Assembly (NCBI GenBank): GCA_025462865.1
Contig: JAOAPI010000079.1
Coordinates: forward strand, 1 to 64,000
Direction: 5' to 3'
Origin: Candidatus Sulfotelmatobacter sp.
Lineage (GTDB): Bacteria; Acidobacteriota; Terriglobia; Terriglobales; Acidobacteriaceae
DNA length: 64,000 nucleotides
Of the stretch, positions 9,439 through 17,668 are shown in pieces. Under the pieces are notes generated by a model. It saw nothing but the letters and a program-made list of their open reading frames with translations. It ran no database searches and had not been told where the DNA came from. Position 1 is the stretch's first letter. Every line of letters begins with the position of its first letter. The position numbers and the translations under genes are program-made.

Positions 9439-10593
9439 CTAGATCGAATGACCCTGCGCTCGGAGAGCTTTATTGAATTCCTGCAAGAAAAACTGCACAT
9501 TATCTTCCGTGGCCAGAGGGCCCATTAGGCCGATGCGGAACACTTTACCCGCGAGCGGGCCAAAGCCGCCCGCGATCTCAATGCCCGGTCCATCCAAAAG
9601 ATGTTTGCGAATTTTTGCTTCGTCAACTCCCGCAGGTACGCAAACCGTATTGAGCGTTGCAATTCGATGCTCCGCGGGGACATGCATGCTCAAACCCATG
9701 CCTTCGACGCCTTTCACAAAAAGCTTATTGCAACGGCGATGGCGCTCCCAGCGGTTCTCAATGCCTTCTTCTGCGATCACGGAGAGCGCCTCGCGTAAGG
9801 CGTAGAACATCGAAATCGGTGCCGTGTGATGGTAACGGTGCGAGACGGTTGAATAATCGTGAATCAGCTTGAGGTCTAAATACCAACTTCGTGAAGGGAT
9901 GGTGCGAGCCCGCAGAAATTCCATTGCTCTCTGCGACATCGCCATCGGAGACAAGCCCGGCGGACAACTCAGTCCTTTTTGCGTGCAGCTATAAGCGATG
10001 TCGATGCCAGTGCGGTCGAACTCCACCGGCACTCCGCCGAGGGAAGTGACGCAATCGCCGATCACCAGAGCGCCCACTTCGTGAGCGGCATCACAGATCG
10101 TGCGGCCTGATTGCAATGCGCCCGTGGACGTCTCGGCGTGAACATAACCCACGACTTTCGGTTTTTCCCGACGAATGAATTCCTTCGCTTCATCGTCCGT
10201 ATAGGTCTCGCCCCAGGCCTTTTCAAAGCGCACGACGTTGGCGCCGTGGCGCTTCGCCATCTCTGTGAGACGATCGGAAAAATATCCGTTGGCGAAGATC
10301 GCGAACTTTGTTCCGGGTTCCACGAAGTTGGCGACCGCAGCTTCCATGCCCGCGCTGCCGGTACCTGAGATCACAAGCGTTGCGCCGTCCTGAGTTCCGA
10401 ACGCCGTCTTGAGAAATTGCTGAATGTCTCCCATCACCTGAATGAAGTAGGGATCGAGGTGTCCGACAATCGGCTTGGATAAAGCTTCATAAACGCGCGG
10501 GTGTACCATGCTGGGGCCCGGGCCAAACAGATAGCGGCGGGGCGGTTGCAGGGTGCCAAATGGCATTACAGCGGTCTGTTCAGTTGCGCTCAT
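9439..10593 (-). CDS. Class V aminotransferase, serine/alanine-glyoxylate type
   Basis: A 384-residue PLP enzyme of the class V group that includes alanine-glyoxylate and serine-glyoxylate aminotransferases. The N-terminal GPGPSMVHP, the SGTGSAGMEA cofactor loop (76-85), Asp180 in GDCVTSLGG and the Schiff-base Lys206 in SCTQKGLSCPPG are all present. It makes glycine from glyoxylate with an amino donor; in serine-cycle organisms the donor is serine and the co-product hydroxypyruvate. The ATG has GAGG just upstream. It sits between malate synthase and the CoA ligase, so both main exits of glyoxylate (malate and glycine) are encoded side by side. The amino donor cannot be told from the sequence. 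Confidence 0.9.
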   Translation of the reverse strand: MSATEQTAVMPFGTLQPPRRYLFGPGPSMVHPRVYEALSKPIVGHLDPYFIQVMGDIQQFLKTAFGTQDGATLVISGTGSAGMEAAVANFVEPGTKFAIFANGYFSDRLTEMAKRHGANVVRFEKAWGETYTDDEAKEFIRREKPKVVGYVHAETSTGALQSGRTICDAAHEVGALVIGDCVTSLGGVPVEFDRTGIDIAYSCTQKGLSCPPGLSPMAMSQRAMEFLRARTIPSRSWYLDLKLIHDYSTVSHRYHHTAPISMFYALREALSVIAEEGIENRWERHRRCNKLFVKGVEGMGLSMHVPAEHRIATLNTVCVPAGVDEAKIRKHLLDGPGIEIAGGFGPLAGKVFRIGLMGPLATEDNVQFFLQEFNKALRAQGHSI

Positions 10594-10658
10594 AATTCCT
10601 CGTTTGTTAATCGAACGTCTATTTAGATATTACGGCACAAATCCGGAAAGCATAGAAC

Positions 10659-10673
10659 CGACGGAATCCGTCG
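10659..10673. promoter_or_regulatory. 15-base palindrome upstream of the aminotransferase gene
   Basis: CGACGGAATCCGTCG has two perfect 7-base arms around one central base. It lies 65 bases before the aminotransferase ATG, in the 189-base gap after malate synthase. No T-run follows on either strand, so it looks more like an operator than a terminator. The nearby FCD-GntR regulator is a natural candidate to bind it, but this is inference. Confidence 0.4.
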
Positions 10674-10782
10674 TCCACAATGCAAACGCAGTTTGACAGT
10701 GAGCACCGGCCACGCTCATGCCGTCAAATTAATTCTTCCGATCTCTGCGATTTAGCTTTCCGATCAAGGAAACTTTGCTTAA

Positions 10783-12354
10783 CTAGATCGGCGAGTGGTG
10801 TCCCTGCACGATCATCTCCTCCGCAATGCGGCGCGCCTCAGGAAGGGTCTTCGCAGCTTTTTGATCAATCTCAGCCGGCAAATCCTTCTGGATCTTCGCC
10901 AGTTCTTCATCGAAAATGCAGGTTATCAATTCCGCGGAATGCTCGAGAGGCTTTCCGTCGTCGCCTTTTACCTTCACTTTGTGCCGCACCCGCTGCGCAA
11001 TCATTAGCCGATAGATGCGGTCAGTGGCAAGGTCTTCCATGTAACCATCGAGTAGGCTCGCGCCCTTTCCGTTGAGGACTCCGTTCCGATAACGAATCAC
11101 GGTGCGCACGGCCGATCGAGTTCCGGCCAGGGTAATATCGCCAACTCCCTTCGGGATCGGCCTCAAATTGGGATGCGCGTTCGGCAGTGTTGGTCGCTTC
11201 GCGATCTGATTGGGATACGGAAACTGAGCGACCGCGATCTCGTTCTGATCCGGATGACCGGTCCACGCCCCATCCATCAGGCAGCGGGCTTCGTTCTCCT
11301 TGTCTTGCTTGAGGACCTTGAGCGCGCGCTCGTTCAATTCCGCGTCAGTTCGACTGGGGAAGAGTGCAGTCATGCCGCCGATTGCGTGTGCACCATGCTT
11401 GTGGCAAATCTCCGGCATCAGAGTGCGGAAGTTCTGAAAAAATGCCACATCGTGCGGGATGGTGTTGCGATCCGGCAGAATCCAATTCGGATCTTCAAGC
11501 ATGAAATCAATTAGCGAGGCCATGTAATCCCAGCGCCCCAGGTTCAATCCCAGGCAATGGTCCCGAAGATTGAAAAGAAACTCCTCCATCTGGTAGGCGA
11601 GCGGATGGGCCTCCACGAGCGCCATGCATTTGATGTAGTCCTTGGGCAGACCTTTGTGTTTGGCAAATGCCTGAAAGAGATCGCGCCACCATAGCGCCTC
11701 CTCGGCGGATTCGCTCTTGGGGATGTACACACAAAAATTGTGAGGCAGCGTCGCCGGATCGATCTGGTACCAGATGAGAGCCAGGTCGAACAGGGAAGCG
11801 GACATAATCTCATCTTTGATAACCCCGCCCTGGGTGACGTGAAGACCGCGCGGGCGTACCCAAGTAACAGTTTTTGAGCGCTGCACTGAGACTTTTTTAT
11901 TGCGCTTTTTGTCGTCGTAACTCAGTTCGTACTTATAGGCGGCGATGGTGTTTTTTACCGCCAACAGGATGTGTTCCCAAATATTTGCCGTAGAATCTTC
12001 CACGTCGATCATGACCGCGGGAGATCCGGAGTTCAGCAGTTTCACCGTCAACTCACCGTCGTCCGCGGGGCCAGTCATCTGATTGCGCTGGTCGGCGCAC
12101 CAGTCTGGTACCTGGATCCGCCAGTCGGAGGTCGTTGCCTCGGAAGCTGGTAAATAGTCTGGCGGCTGTCCGCAATGCGACGCTCGTAGCACCTCTTCAC
12201 GCCTGGCGATTATTTTCTGTTGGCGCGGAGTAAATTGCTTGTGTAGCGGTAACAGAAAATCAAAAAATCCTTTGGGAAAATCTTTTTGCGGATTCAAATC
12301 TGCCGGAGCGACGTTCATGTATTGCGACGTGATATTTTCGGTTTGGGATGCCAT
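10783..12354 (-). CDS. aceB: Malate synthase A
   Basis: A 523-residue, single-domain-size malate synthase of the A (AceB) type; E. coli AceB is about 530. It condenses glyoxylate with acetyl-CoA to malate. Family segments include TWVRPRGLHVTQGGV with the catalytic arginine, IGGMTALFPSRTD and DGAWTGHPDQ with the catalytic acid region. The ATG has AAGGA nine bases upstream. No isocitrate lyase gene is present in this window. Glyoxylate is more simply explained by the downstream CoA ligase/PanE-like reductase than by the usual glyoxylate shunt, although aceA could lie elsewhere. The gene is probably the first of the minus-strand series; its promoter would be in the 127-base gap shared with the divergent hydratase-family gene. 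Confidence 0.96.
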   Translation of the reverse strand: MASQTENITSQYMNVAPADLNPQKDFPKGFFDFLLPLHKQFTPRQQKIIARREEVLRASHCGQPPDYLPASEATTSDWRIQVPDWCADQRNQMTGPADDGELTVKLLNSGSPAVMIDVEDSTANIWEHILLAVKNTIAAYKYELSYDDKKRNKKVSVQRSKTVTWVRPRGLHVTQGGVIKDEIMSASLFDLALIWYQIDPATLPHNFCVYIPKSESAEEALWWRDLFQAFAKHKGLPKDYIKCMALVEAHPLAYQMEEFLFNLRDHCLGLNLGRWDYMASLIDFMLEDPNWILPDRNTIPHDVAFFQNFRTLMPEICHKHGAHAIGGMTALFPSRTDAELNERALKVLKQDKENEARCLMDGAWTGHPDQNEIAVAQFPYPNQIAKRPTLPNAHPNLRPIPKGVGDITLAGTRSAVRTVIRYRNGVLNGKGASLLDGYMEDLATDRIYRLMIAQRVRHKVKVKGDDGKPLEHSAELITCIFDEELAKIQKDLPAEIDQKAAKTLPEARRIAEEMIVQGHHSPI

Positions 12355-12481
12355 GGATGAATTCCTTCACGTTGGCCGTTAGCGACTTAGGTTGGATGCA
12401 GTCATGGCGCCTGACGTTTCCATTTCTGCAATTATCCTACCGCAAAGGCGACACTCCGAAGGGAAGGTCAACCTCTAACTT

Positions 12482-13306
12482 ATGACCCACAACATCAACG
12501 TTGAAAGTTTAGCGCGTGAACTACAGCTGGCGAATGAGATGGAGCAGATGGTAAGTGTACCTTTCTCGGAGCGCCCAGGTTTTGACCTCAACATGGCGTA
12601 TGAGGTCGAAGGCAGGCTCAAGCAGCTCCGCGAGTCTGCCGGACATGCCGCCGTCGGCCGTAAGGTCGGTTATGCCAACAAGGCCATGTGGCGGATGCTC
12701 AAACTTGACACCCTAGTATGGGGACACATGTATGACGACACGGTGCATTACGCCGCCAACAACTCCGCTGCCCTGACGATTGCGAATCCACGTTCCTTAA
12801 AAATTGAACCTGAAATCGTTTTCGGATTGAAGCAGCCGTTCGTCTCTGAAGGCCTGGACGCCGCCGCTGCCCTCGCATCCACGGAGTGGCTGGCCTTAGG
12901 TTTCGAAATCATCGATTGTCCGTTTCCAGGATGGAAGTTTCAGCCGAGCGATTTCGTCGCGTCATTCGGGCTTCATGCGGCACTCGTCGTGGGAGAGAAG
13001 GTTGAAATGCAGCCACGACTCATTTCCAGGCTTCTGGACGAACTGCCGCGGTTCAAAGTGCGAATGTTAAAGAATGCAGAATTTGTGGAGGAAGGATCCG
13101 GCAGGAATTCTTTAAAGAGTCCAGCATTATGCTTGGCAGAACTTGGATCCGCTATCGTGCGGCGATTTCCATCCGAACCATTGTCTGCGAGAGAAATCGT
13201 GAGTTCCGGAACTCTTACTTCCGGACATCCAACTGCCAAGGGCGACCTGTGGACAGCTGAGGTAGAGGGAATCTCTCTGCCGGCACTGACGCTGCGCCTG
13301 ACTTGA
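12482..13306 (+). CDS. 2-keto-4-pentenoate hydratase/fumarylacetoacetase-family protein
   Basis: A 274-residue protein of the MhpD/4-oxalocrotonate decarboxylase type. The metal-binding EPEIVFGL segment (two acidic ligands) and GFEIIDCPFPGWKFQPSDFV are visible, as are GRKVGYANKAMW in the N-terminal half and SGTLTSGHP near the end. These enzymes bind Mg or Mn and act on 2-keto acids: hydratase, decarboxylase or tautomerase. It diverges from malate synthase and ends in front of a hairpin terminator. Substrate is unknown. No aromatic ring-cleavage genes are nearby, so a meta-cleavage role is not supported; acting on a C4-C5 keto acid of the adjoining pathway is possible. Confidence 0.85.
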   Translation: MTHNINVESLARELQLANEMEQMVSVPFSERPGFDLNMAYEVEGRLKQLRESAGHAAVGRKVGYANKAMWRMLKLDTLVWGHMYDDTVHYAANNSAALTIANPRSLKIEPEIVFGLKQPFVSEGLDAAAALASTEWLALGFEIIDCPFPGWKFQPSDFVASFGLHAALVVGEKVEMQPRLISRLLDELPRFKVRMLKNAEFVEEGSGRNSLKSPALCLAELGSAIVRRFPSEPLSAREIVSSGTLTSGHPTAKGDLWTAEVEGISLPALTLRLT

Positions 13307-13341
13307 CGCTGATTGTCCGTGAGACTTGAAGACCGCAAAGA

Positions 13342-13382
13342 AAAAATACCGCGCTGCCGGTTAGCAGCGCGGTTGAGTTTTT
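13342..13382. terminator. Bidirectional rho-independent terminator
   Basis: A perfect 9-bp stem, 13349-13357 with 13364-13372 (CCGCGCTGC/GCAGCGCGG), has a 6-base loop. It is flanked by AAAAAATA on the left and TTGAGTTTTT on the right. On the minus strand it reads stem then TATTTTTT, a strong terminator for the PEP-CTERM gene. On the plus strand it can end the hydratase-family transcript. Confidence 0.88.
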
Positions 13383-13420
13383 ATAGAGGGGTAAAGCGAT
13401 GCTTCAGTTGCTTTGCGAGT

Positions 13421-14077
13421 CTAAGCTTTAGCGAACTTGCGGCGGAGCGTTCCCGCCAAACCGATGATGCCAGTTCCCATCAACATCAGACTGCTAGGTT
13501 CGGGAACGGGGCTGTAGCCGATGTATTCCTGCGGACCGACGCCGGGTTCCCCGCCCGTCGGCGTGTAGAGGATCAATCCGTTGAAGGCTGAATTAGGAGC
13601 GGTAGCTGCCAGGGCCAGGTACGTGGCATCAACCGCGCCAAAATTGTTTTTGGTGAAGTAGAGATTAGTCGAGGCGTTGGTGGAAAACAATCCCCAGATG
13701 GCCCACTGCGCTTCGGTGGTGCTCATCTGTCCGCCAAGCATGCTTTTGAAAATCAAGCCAGCCGCCTTGTAATCCAAGATCATTGAGGGGCCGAACATGC
13801 TGGTCGCAATACCCTGCAGAAACGGCAAAGCAGTCGCGGTCCAGGTCTGGCCAAGATTCACGTTGTTGTCAAAGCTGTCGCAGATCAGTGCGGTGTCGGT
13901 CGAGCTTCCATTGATCGCGACATAGTAGGGATAGCCCACATAGGGCGATCCATCATGAGCGACGACTCCATGATGGCCGTTATAGGTCATAGAGACCGAA
14001 TTGGCGAAGGCTGGGGTCGCGAGCAGCAGCGAGAAAATCAGAACCGAGAAAGTAAGGTGAAAACGGCTTAAACGCAT
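13421..14077 (-). CDS. PEP-CTERM surface protein with thioester-domain-like motifs
   Basis: A 218-residue secreted protein. Residues 1-26 are a signal peptide (VLIFSLLLATPAFA). The C-terminus has a PEP-CTERM sorting signal: VPEPSSLMLMGTG, a hydrophobic helix and a basic tail RRKFAK. Exosortase would cleave and anchor it; no exosortase gene is in the window. The middle has Cys66 in ALICDSF and Gln124 in EAQWAIWGLF. That spacing and pattern (hydrophobic-Cys, then QxxhWxxh) resembles the internal Cys-Gln thioester domains of Gram-positive adhesins. The ATG at 14077 is set by GGAGG seven bases upstream; a TTG seven codons earlier is less likely. A strong terminator follows. Sorting-signal call firm; thioester is inference. 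Confidence 0.85.
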   Translation of the reverse strand: MRLSRFHLTFSVLIFSLLLATPAFANSVSMTYNGHHGVVAHDGSPYVGYPYYVAINGSSTDTALICDSFDNNVNLGQTWTATALPFLQGIATSMFGPSMILDYKAAGLIFKSMLGGQMSTTEAQWAIWGLFSTNASTNLYFTKNNFGAVDATYLALAATAPNSAFNGLILYTPTGGEPGVGPQEYIGYSPVPEPSSLMLMGTGIIGLAGTLRRKFAKA

Positions 14078-14574
14078 GAGTTTGCCTCCAGCAAACAAAG
14101 GATGCCGTCTGTGAAGGGCGCGACAGCGTATCCTGGATCTTCCTTCTTAGGGGAAATTCGCCAGCAACTTTCAGCAGTGAAGTGCTACTTCGCTGGCAAC
14201 GCCGCGAAGGAGCGGCGTCTTTGTCAAGGGATCAAACAGACTCCGGTAACATGAGGGAGAGTACCAGCGTGCGCGAATCTTGAAAATGGCACGGTCGAGG
14301 TATTACCACAGTCACCTTCTAAACGCGCGGATCGAGCCGGCAAGAGGCTGTAGATCCCATCCTCGGTCGGTATCCATTTTGGTAAACGCTGCAAGTGAAA
14401 TCCACAGGTTTTTTTATGCAAACTATTGCATCGTCTGCTACCATGATCGCTGAAAAGGCGGACGTCATCGACTTCGCGATGTTCGCTTACCGCGGTATGG
14501 CACTCAAACTGCCCCCTCAAGGTTCATCGTGGAGTGCCGCGACCTTGGGACTGCCTCCGCAGTAGGAGCTATTT
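14078..14574. promoter_or_regulatory. Divergent PEP-CTERM intergenic region with nested hairpins
   Basis: About 500 bases separate the two PEP-CTERM genes. I see no coding gene. Two hairpins stand out. One is 14199-14205 with 14212-14218 (ACGCCGC/GCGGCGT). The other is 14160-14165 with 14192-14197 (GCCAGC/GCTGGC), enclosing two mutually exclusive small stems around 14173-14191. Both would lie in the 5' leader of the minus-strand gene. I compared the region by eye with c-di-GMP riboswitch consensus and found no match. The plus-strand gene has its own AGGAG at 14564-14568. Confidence 0.45.
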
Positions 14575-15546
14575 GTGCCCCATCCCGAGAACGGGAACGT
14601 CCAAGTGGTGAGAAGGCGGCGTACCCGTCGTCATCGCCGCCACCGACTTATTCGTCGTTCGCTCGCTGCAGTGGTACTCGCAATTTTCGTCGCGGGCGTT
14701 TCCACCCTCGCGTTACAGTTTTTCAGTCCTTCCGTCTTCACCTTCAATCAGGCAACCCAGTCCGTTAACACGGCTGGTCCTACATTGAGTCGTGCGGTCG
14801 CCATCAATCAAATTCTCTCGGACACACACCCATCCCGTCCCGTATATCCCTACTCCGTCGTGGCCGGCGGAATTGAGGATGCTAAAGAGTTGAAGTGGGT
14901 GGCGGAGCATGATCCAATCGTCGGCGCGCATTATGCTGGTTTCAATTATGCTCACGCGCAGGTAGTGCGGCTCACGTTGGCGCGCACGGTGTACCTGTCT
15001 TATCGCATCGGCAACAACATCTATTGGACCCACCGGAGGGTGACCCTGCACAAGGGCGAAAAGCTGATTACCGATGGAAGAATGACCGCCCGCACCCGCT
15101 GCGCGAATCGCGTGGAAGAAAAGCCACAACAGCAGGCGGCATCGCCCGCCGAACCGCCAGCGCAGAGGTTCGATGAACCGGTTCGGATTGGCGAAGGCAC
15201 AGCCATGCAATCGCCCGAAGGTCCATTCACGTCGGCTTTTTTAAGCCGTCCACAGATGCCCGGCGTCGAGCCGGTTGGGCCGCTTAGCTTGTACGATCCT
15301 TTCGTGGGCGGAAACTTTGTGCCACTATCGCCTCCACCGTTGCCCGCCGGCCTTTGCACACCTGTGAAAACGAAGGGGACAACCGGCGCGGTCAGCGGAG
15401 CGAGTGGCAAAAAGAAAAGTCCTGTTTCTTGCGAGGTTAGCGGCGGGGGACCGGAAACAGTTCCTGAACCCGGAACCTGGGTGCTGTTTGCCTCCGGGTT
15501 GGCTGCGATCTACTGGCTTAGCCGAAACAAGTTTTCCCGCGCTTGA
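14575..15546 (+). CDS. PEP-CTERM protein of unknown function
   Basis: A 323-residue protein that starts at GTG with AGGAG six bases upstream. A very basic N-terminus (RRRRTRRHRRHR) precedes a membrane or signal helix at about 30-48. A globular part with GIEDAKEL, DPIVGAHYAGF and ARTRCANRV follows. A proline-rich stretch leads to VPEPGTWVLFASGLAAIYW and a short basic tail, which is a clear PEP-CTERM sorting signal. The basic N-terminus is unusually long for a signal peptide. The globular part looks like a family I recall only from acidobacterial proteins, without known function. It diverges from another PEP-CTERM gene and is followed by an M61 peptidase. Confidence 0.8.
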   Translation: MPHPENGNVQVVRRRRTRRHRRHRLIRRSLAAVVLAIFVAGVSTLALQFFSPSVFTFNQATQSVNTAGPTLSRAVAINQILSDTHPSRPVYPYSVVAGGIEDAKELKWVAEHDPIVGAHYAGFNYAHAQVVRLTLARTVYLSYRIGNNIYWTHRRVTLHKGEKLITDGRMTARTRCANRVEEKPQQQAASPAEPPAQRFDEPVRIGEGTAMQSPEGPFTSAFLSRPQMPGVEPVGPLSLYDPFVGGNFVPLSPPPLPAGLCTPVKTKGTTGAVSGASGKKKSPVSCEVSGGGPETVPEPGTWVLFASGLAAIYWLSRNKFSRA

Positions 15547-15687
15547 ACGTCTCGAAGTAGGCAAGAAGCCGCTGCCACCGTTTTTCTCTCTAACACTCCA
15601 CGCGGTATTGCGCTTGCGAACCAGTATTCTCTTTCGGTAGGCTTCTCCATCGCAACTTTCAGTTTTGTATCTCGTGGAGGTCTACGG

Positions 15688-17568
15688 TTGCAGTCGCCTC
15701 GTCTCGCTGTTTCGGTTCCGCTGTTCTTGTTGGCTCTTTTTTCAGTGAGTCCGAGCCTGTTAGGCCAGTCCATCCGATTGGAAGTGGATCTAACGGACGC
15801 TCCGCGGAATATTTACCACGCCAGGCTGAATATTCCTGCCAAGCCGGGCCCGATGACCCTGGTATTCCCAAAATGGATTCCCGGCAATCACCGACCCAGC
15901 GGCCCGATTGGGGCCCTCACTGGCGTCCACATGGAAGCGGACGGCAAGCCTCTGCTCTGGCAGCGGGACGATGTTGATATGTACGCTTTTCACGCGGTGG
16001 TACCTGAGTCGGCGAGCGCCGTCGACGTTTCTTTGGACGCAATTACTTCCAACGACAGCGCCGGAGGCAGCGGGCCAGCGGCATCGAGCAATCTTCTGGA
16101 TCTGAATTGGAATACCGTCGTTCTGTATCCGAAGGGTACCGACTCTGACAAGGTCGAGTTCCTCCCTTCGGTGAAACTCCCAGACGGATGGAAGTTCGGG
16201 ACTGCGCTGATGACGGCACGCGTCTCTACCAAAGCAGTCCAATTCACTCCAGTATCGCTGACAACGCTAGTCGATTCTCCGTTGATCGCCGGCCTGCATT
16301 ACCGCCGAATTGATTTGGCGGCCGCCGCCGGTCAGACCGCGCACATAATGGATCTGGTTGCGGAAAGCGAAACCGATCTCGCGATGAAGCCGGAGGATTT
16401 GGCTGCTTATCGCAAGCTGGTTGCGGAAACCGGAGCGCTCTTCGGGGCGCGTCATTACCGCCAGTATCATTTTCTGTATACGCTCAGCGATCAAGTTGGC
16501 GGACATGGCCTCGAGCATCATGAATCGAACGACAGCGCCGCGTCTGAGCGGACGCTGCTTGATCCCGAGCCTCATTTACTTTCTGCTGGCCTTTTGCCGC
16601 ATGAGTTCGCGCATTCGTGGAACGGCAAGTATCGCCGGCCCGCGGGACTGGCAACTCCCAACTATCAGGAACCGATGATCGGCGATCTTTTGTGGGTCTA
16701 CGAAGGTCTCACAGACTATCTCGGCAACCTGCTGGCGGCGAGAAGCGGACTATTGTCGCCTGAGGAATATCGCGAAGGTTTGGCCTTAACTGCCGCTAGT
16801 CTTGACCATCGTTCAGGCCGCACTTGGCGGCCCTTGGAAGACACTGCACGTTCGGTGCAGACATTACGCCTGATGGGGCCTCAGTGGTCGAATTGGCGTC
16901 GTGGTCTGGATTACTATCCTGAGGGTGAACTGATCTGGCTGGAAGTAGATTCCATCATTCGCCAACAGACGAGTGGCAAGCGCTCTCTTGATGATTTTTG
17001 TCGCAGGTTTCATGGAGGGCAGAGTGGACCGCCAACCGTGGTTCCTTATTCTTTTGATGATGTGGTTCGTGCGCTCAACGAAATCGCTCCCTATGATTGG
17101 ACGCGTCTGCTACGCGAGCGTGTTGGATCTACCAGCACTCATGCGCCGTTGGGCGGGATCGAGGGCGACGGCTGGAAGGTGGTATACAACGACCAGCCGA
17201 ATGTTTTCAGTAGGGCGCTTGAAAAGCTGTCAAAGGTCTACGACTTTTCTTATTCTCTGGGATTCACCGTCGCGAAGGATGGCAAGCTGGGTGATGTGAT
17301 CGTGGGCTCTCCTTCCTACAAATCTGGAATTGGCCCTGGCATGAAGCTGATCGCGGTAAACGGTCGCAAGTGGACGGCTCAGGTTCTTCGGGCTGCACTC
17401 AAGGAAGCGCAGGGAACTGTTGCACCGATCGAACTGCTAGTCGAGAATGCCCAGTTCTTTGAGACCTATTCCGTCTCTTATCACGAAGGCGAAAAGAACC
17501 CGCACCTGGAGCGCGTTTCCGGGCAACCCGACATTCTAGCTATCCTGCTTACCCCACTCACAAAATAG
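15688..17568 (+). CDS. Secreted M61 family glycyl aminopeptidase with PDZ domain
   Basis: A 626-residue protein. A signal peptide covers about 1-27 (PLFLLALFSVSPSLLGQS). An M61 N-terminal beta domain precedes the gluzincin core, HEFAHSWNGKYRRP with His305, Glu306 and His309, and the third ligand Glu339 in VYEGLTDYLGN. The upstream GGHGLEHHES corresponds to the GGMEH-type loop. A PDZ-like domain lies near residues 520-590. The family removes N-terminal Gly or Ala from peptides. The start is TTG at 15688, supported by GTGGAGG ending seven bases upstream. A second M61 gene lies at the other end of the window. It likely acts in the periplasm or on the outer surface. Confidence 0.9.
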   Translation: MQSPRLAVSVPLFLLALFSVSPSLLGQSIRLEVDLTDAPRNIYHARLNIPAKPGPMTLVFPKWIPGNHRPSGPIGALTGVHMEADGKPLLWQRDDVDMYAFHAVVPESASAVDVSLDAITSNDSAGGSGPAASSNLLDLNWNTVVLYPKGTDSDKVEFLPSVKLPDGWKFGTALMTARVSTKAVQFTPVSLTTLVDSPLIAGLHYRRIDLAAAAGQTAHIMDLVAESETDLAMKPEDLAAYRKLVAETGALFGARHYRQYHFLYTLSDQVGGHGLEHHESNDSAASERTLLDPEPHLLSAGLLPHEFAHSWNGKYRRPAGLATPNYQEPMIGDLLWVYEGLTDYLGNLLAARSGLLSPEEYREGLALTAASLDHRSGRTWRPLEDTARSVQTLRLMGPQWSNWRRGLDYYPEGELIWLEVDSIIRQQTSGKRSLDDFCRRFHGGQSGPPTVVPYSFDDVVRALNEIAPYDWTRLLRERVGSTSTHAPLGGIEGDGWKVVYNDQPNVFSRALEKLSKVYDFSYSLGFTVAKDGKLGDVIVGSPSYKSGIGPGMKLIAVNGRKWTAQVLRAALKEAQGTVAPIELLVENAQFFETYSVSYHEGEKNPHLERVSGQPDILAILLTPLTK

Positions 17569-17668
17569 GAGAGCTCGGTTCTGGGATGACCCAAGGTTGT
17601 AATACCTCCGTAAGGCTTTCGGCTGGAAATGACTGCTAGAATCGCCGTAGCGCAACAAATATCAGTTT

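Noticed and set aside
8299-9528. 409-codon open frame on the plus strand, antisense to the CoA ligase
   Set aside because: No family features, many His/Arg/Gln as expected from the complement of a GC-biased gene; the minus strand encodes a clear ligase.
14101-14574. c-di-GMP (GEMM) riboswitch between the PEP-CTERM genes
   Set aside because: I looked for the conserved GCAAACC and GGGACGCAAAGCC-like blocks on both strands and found none.
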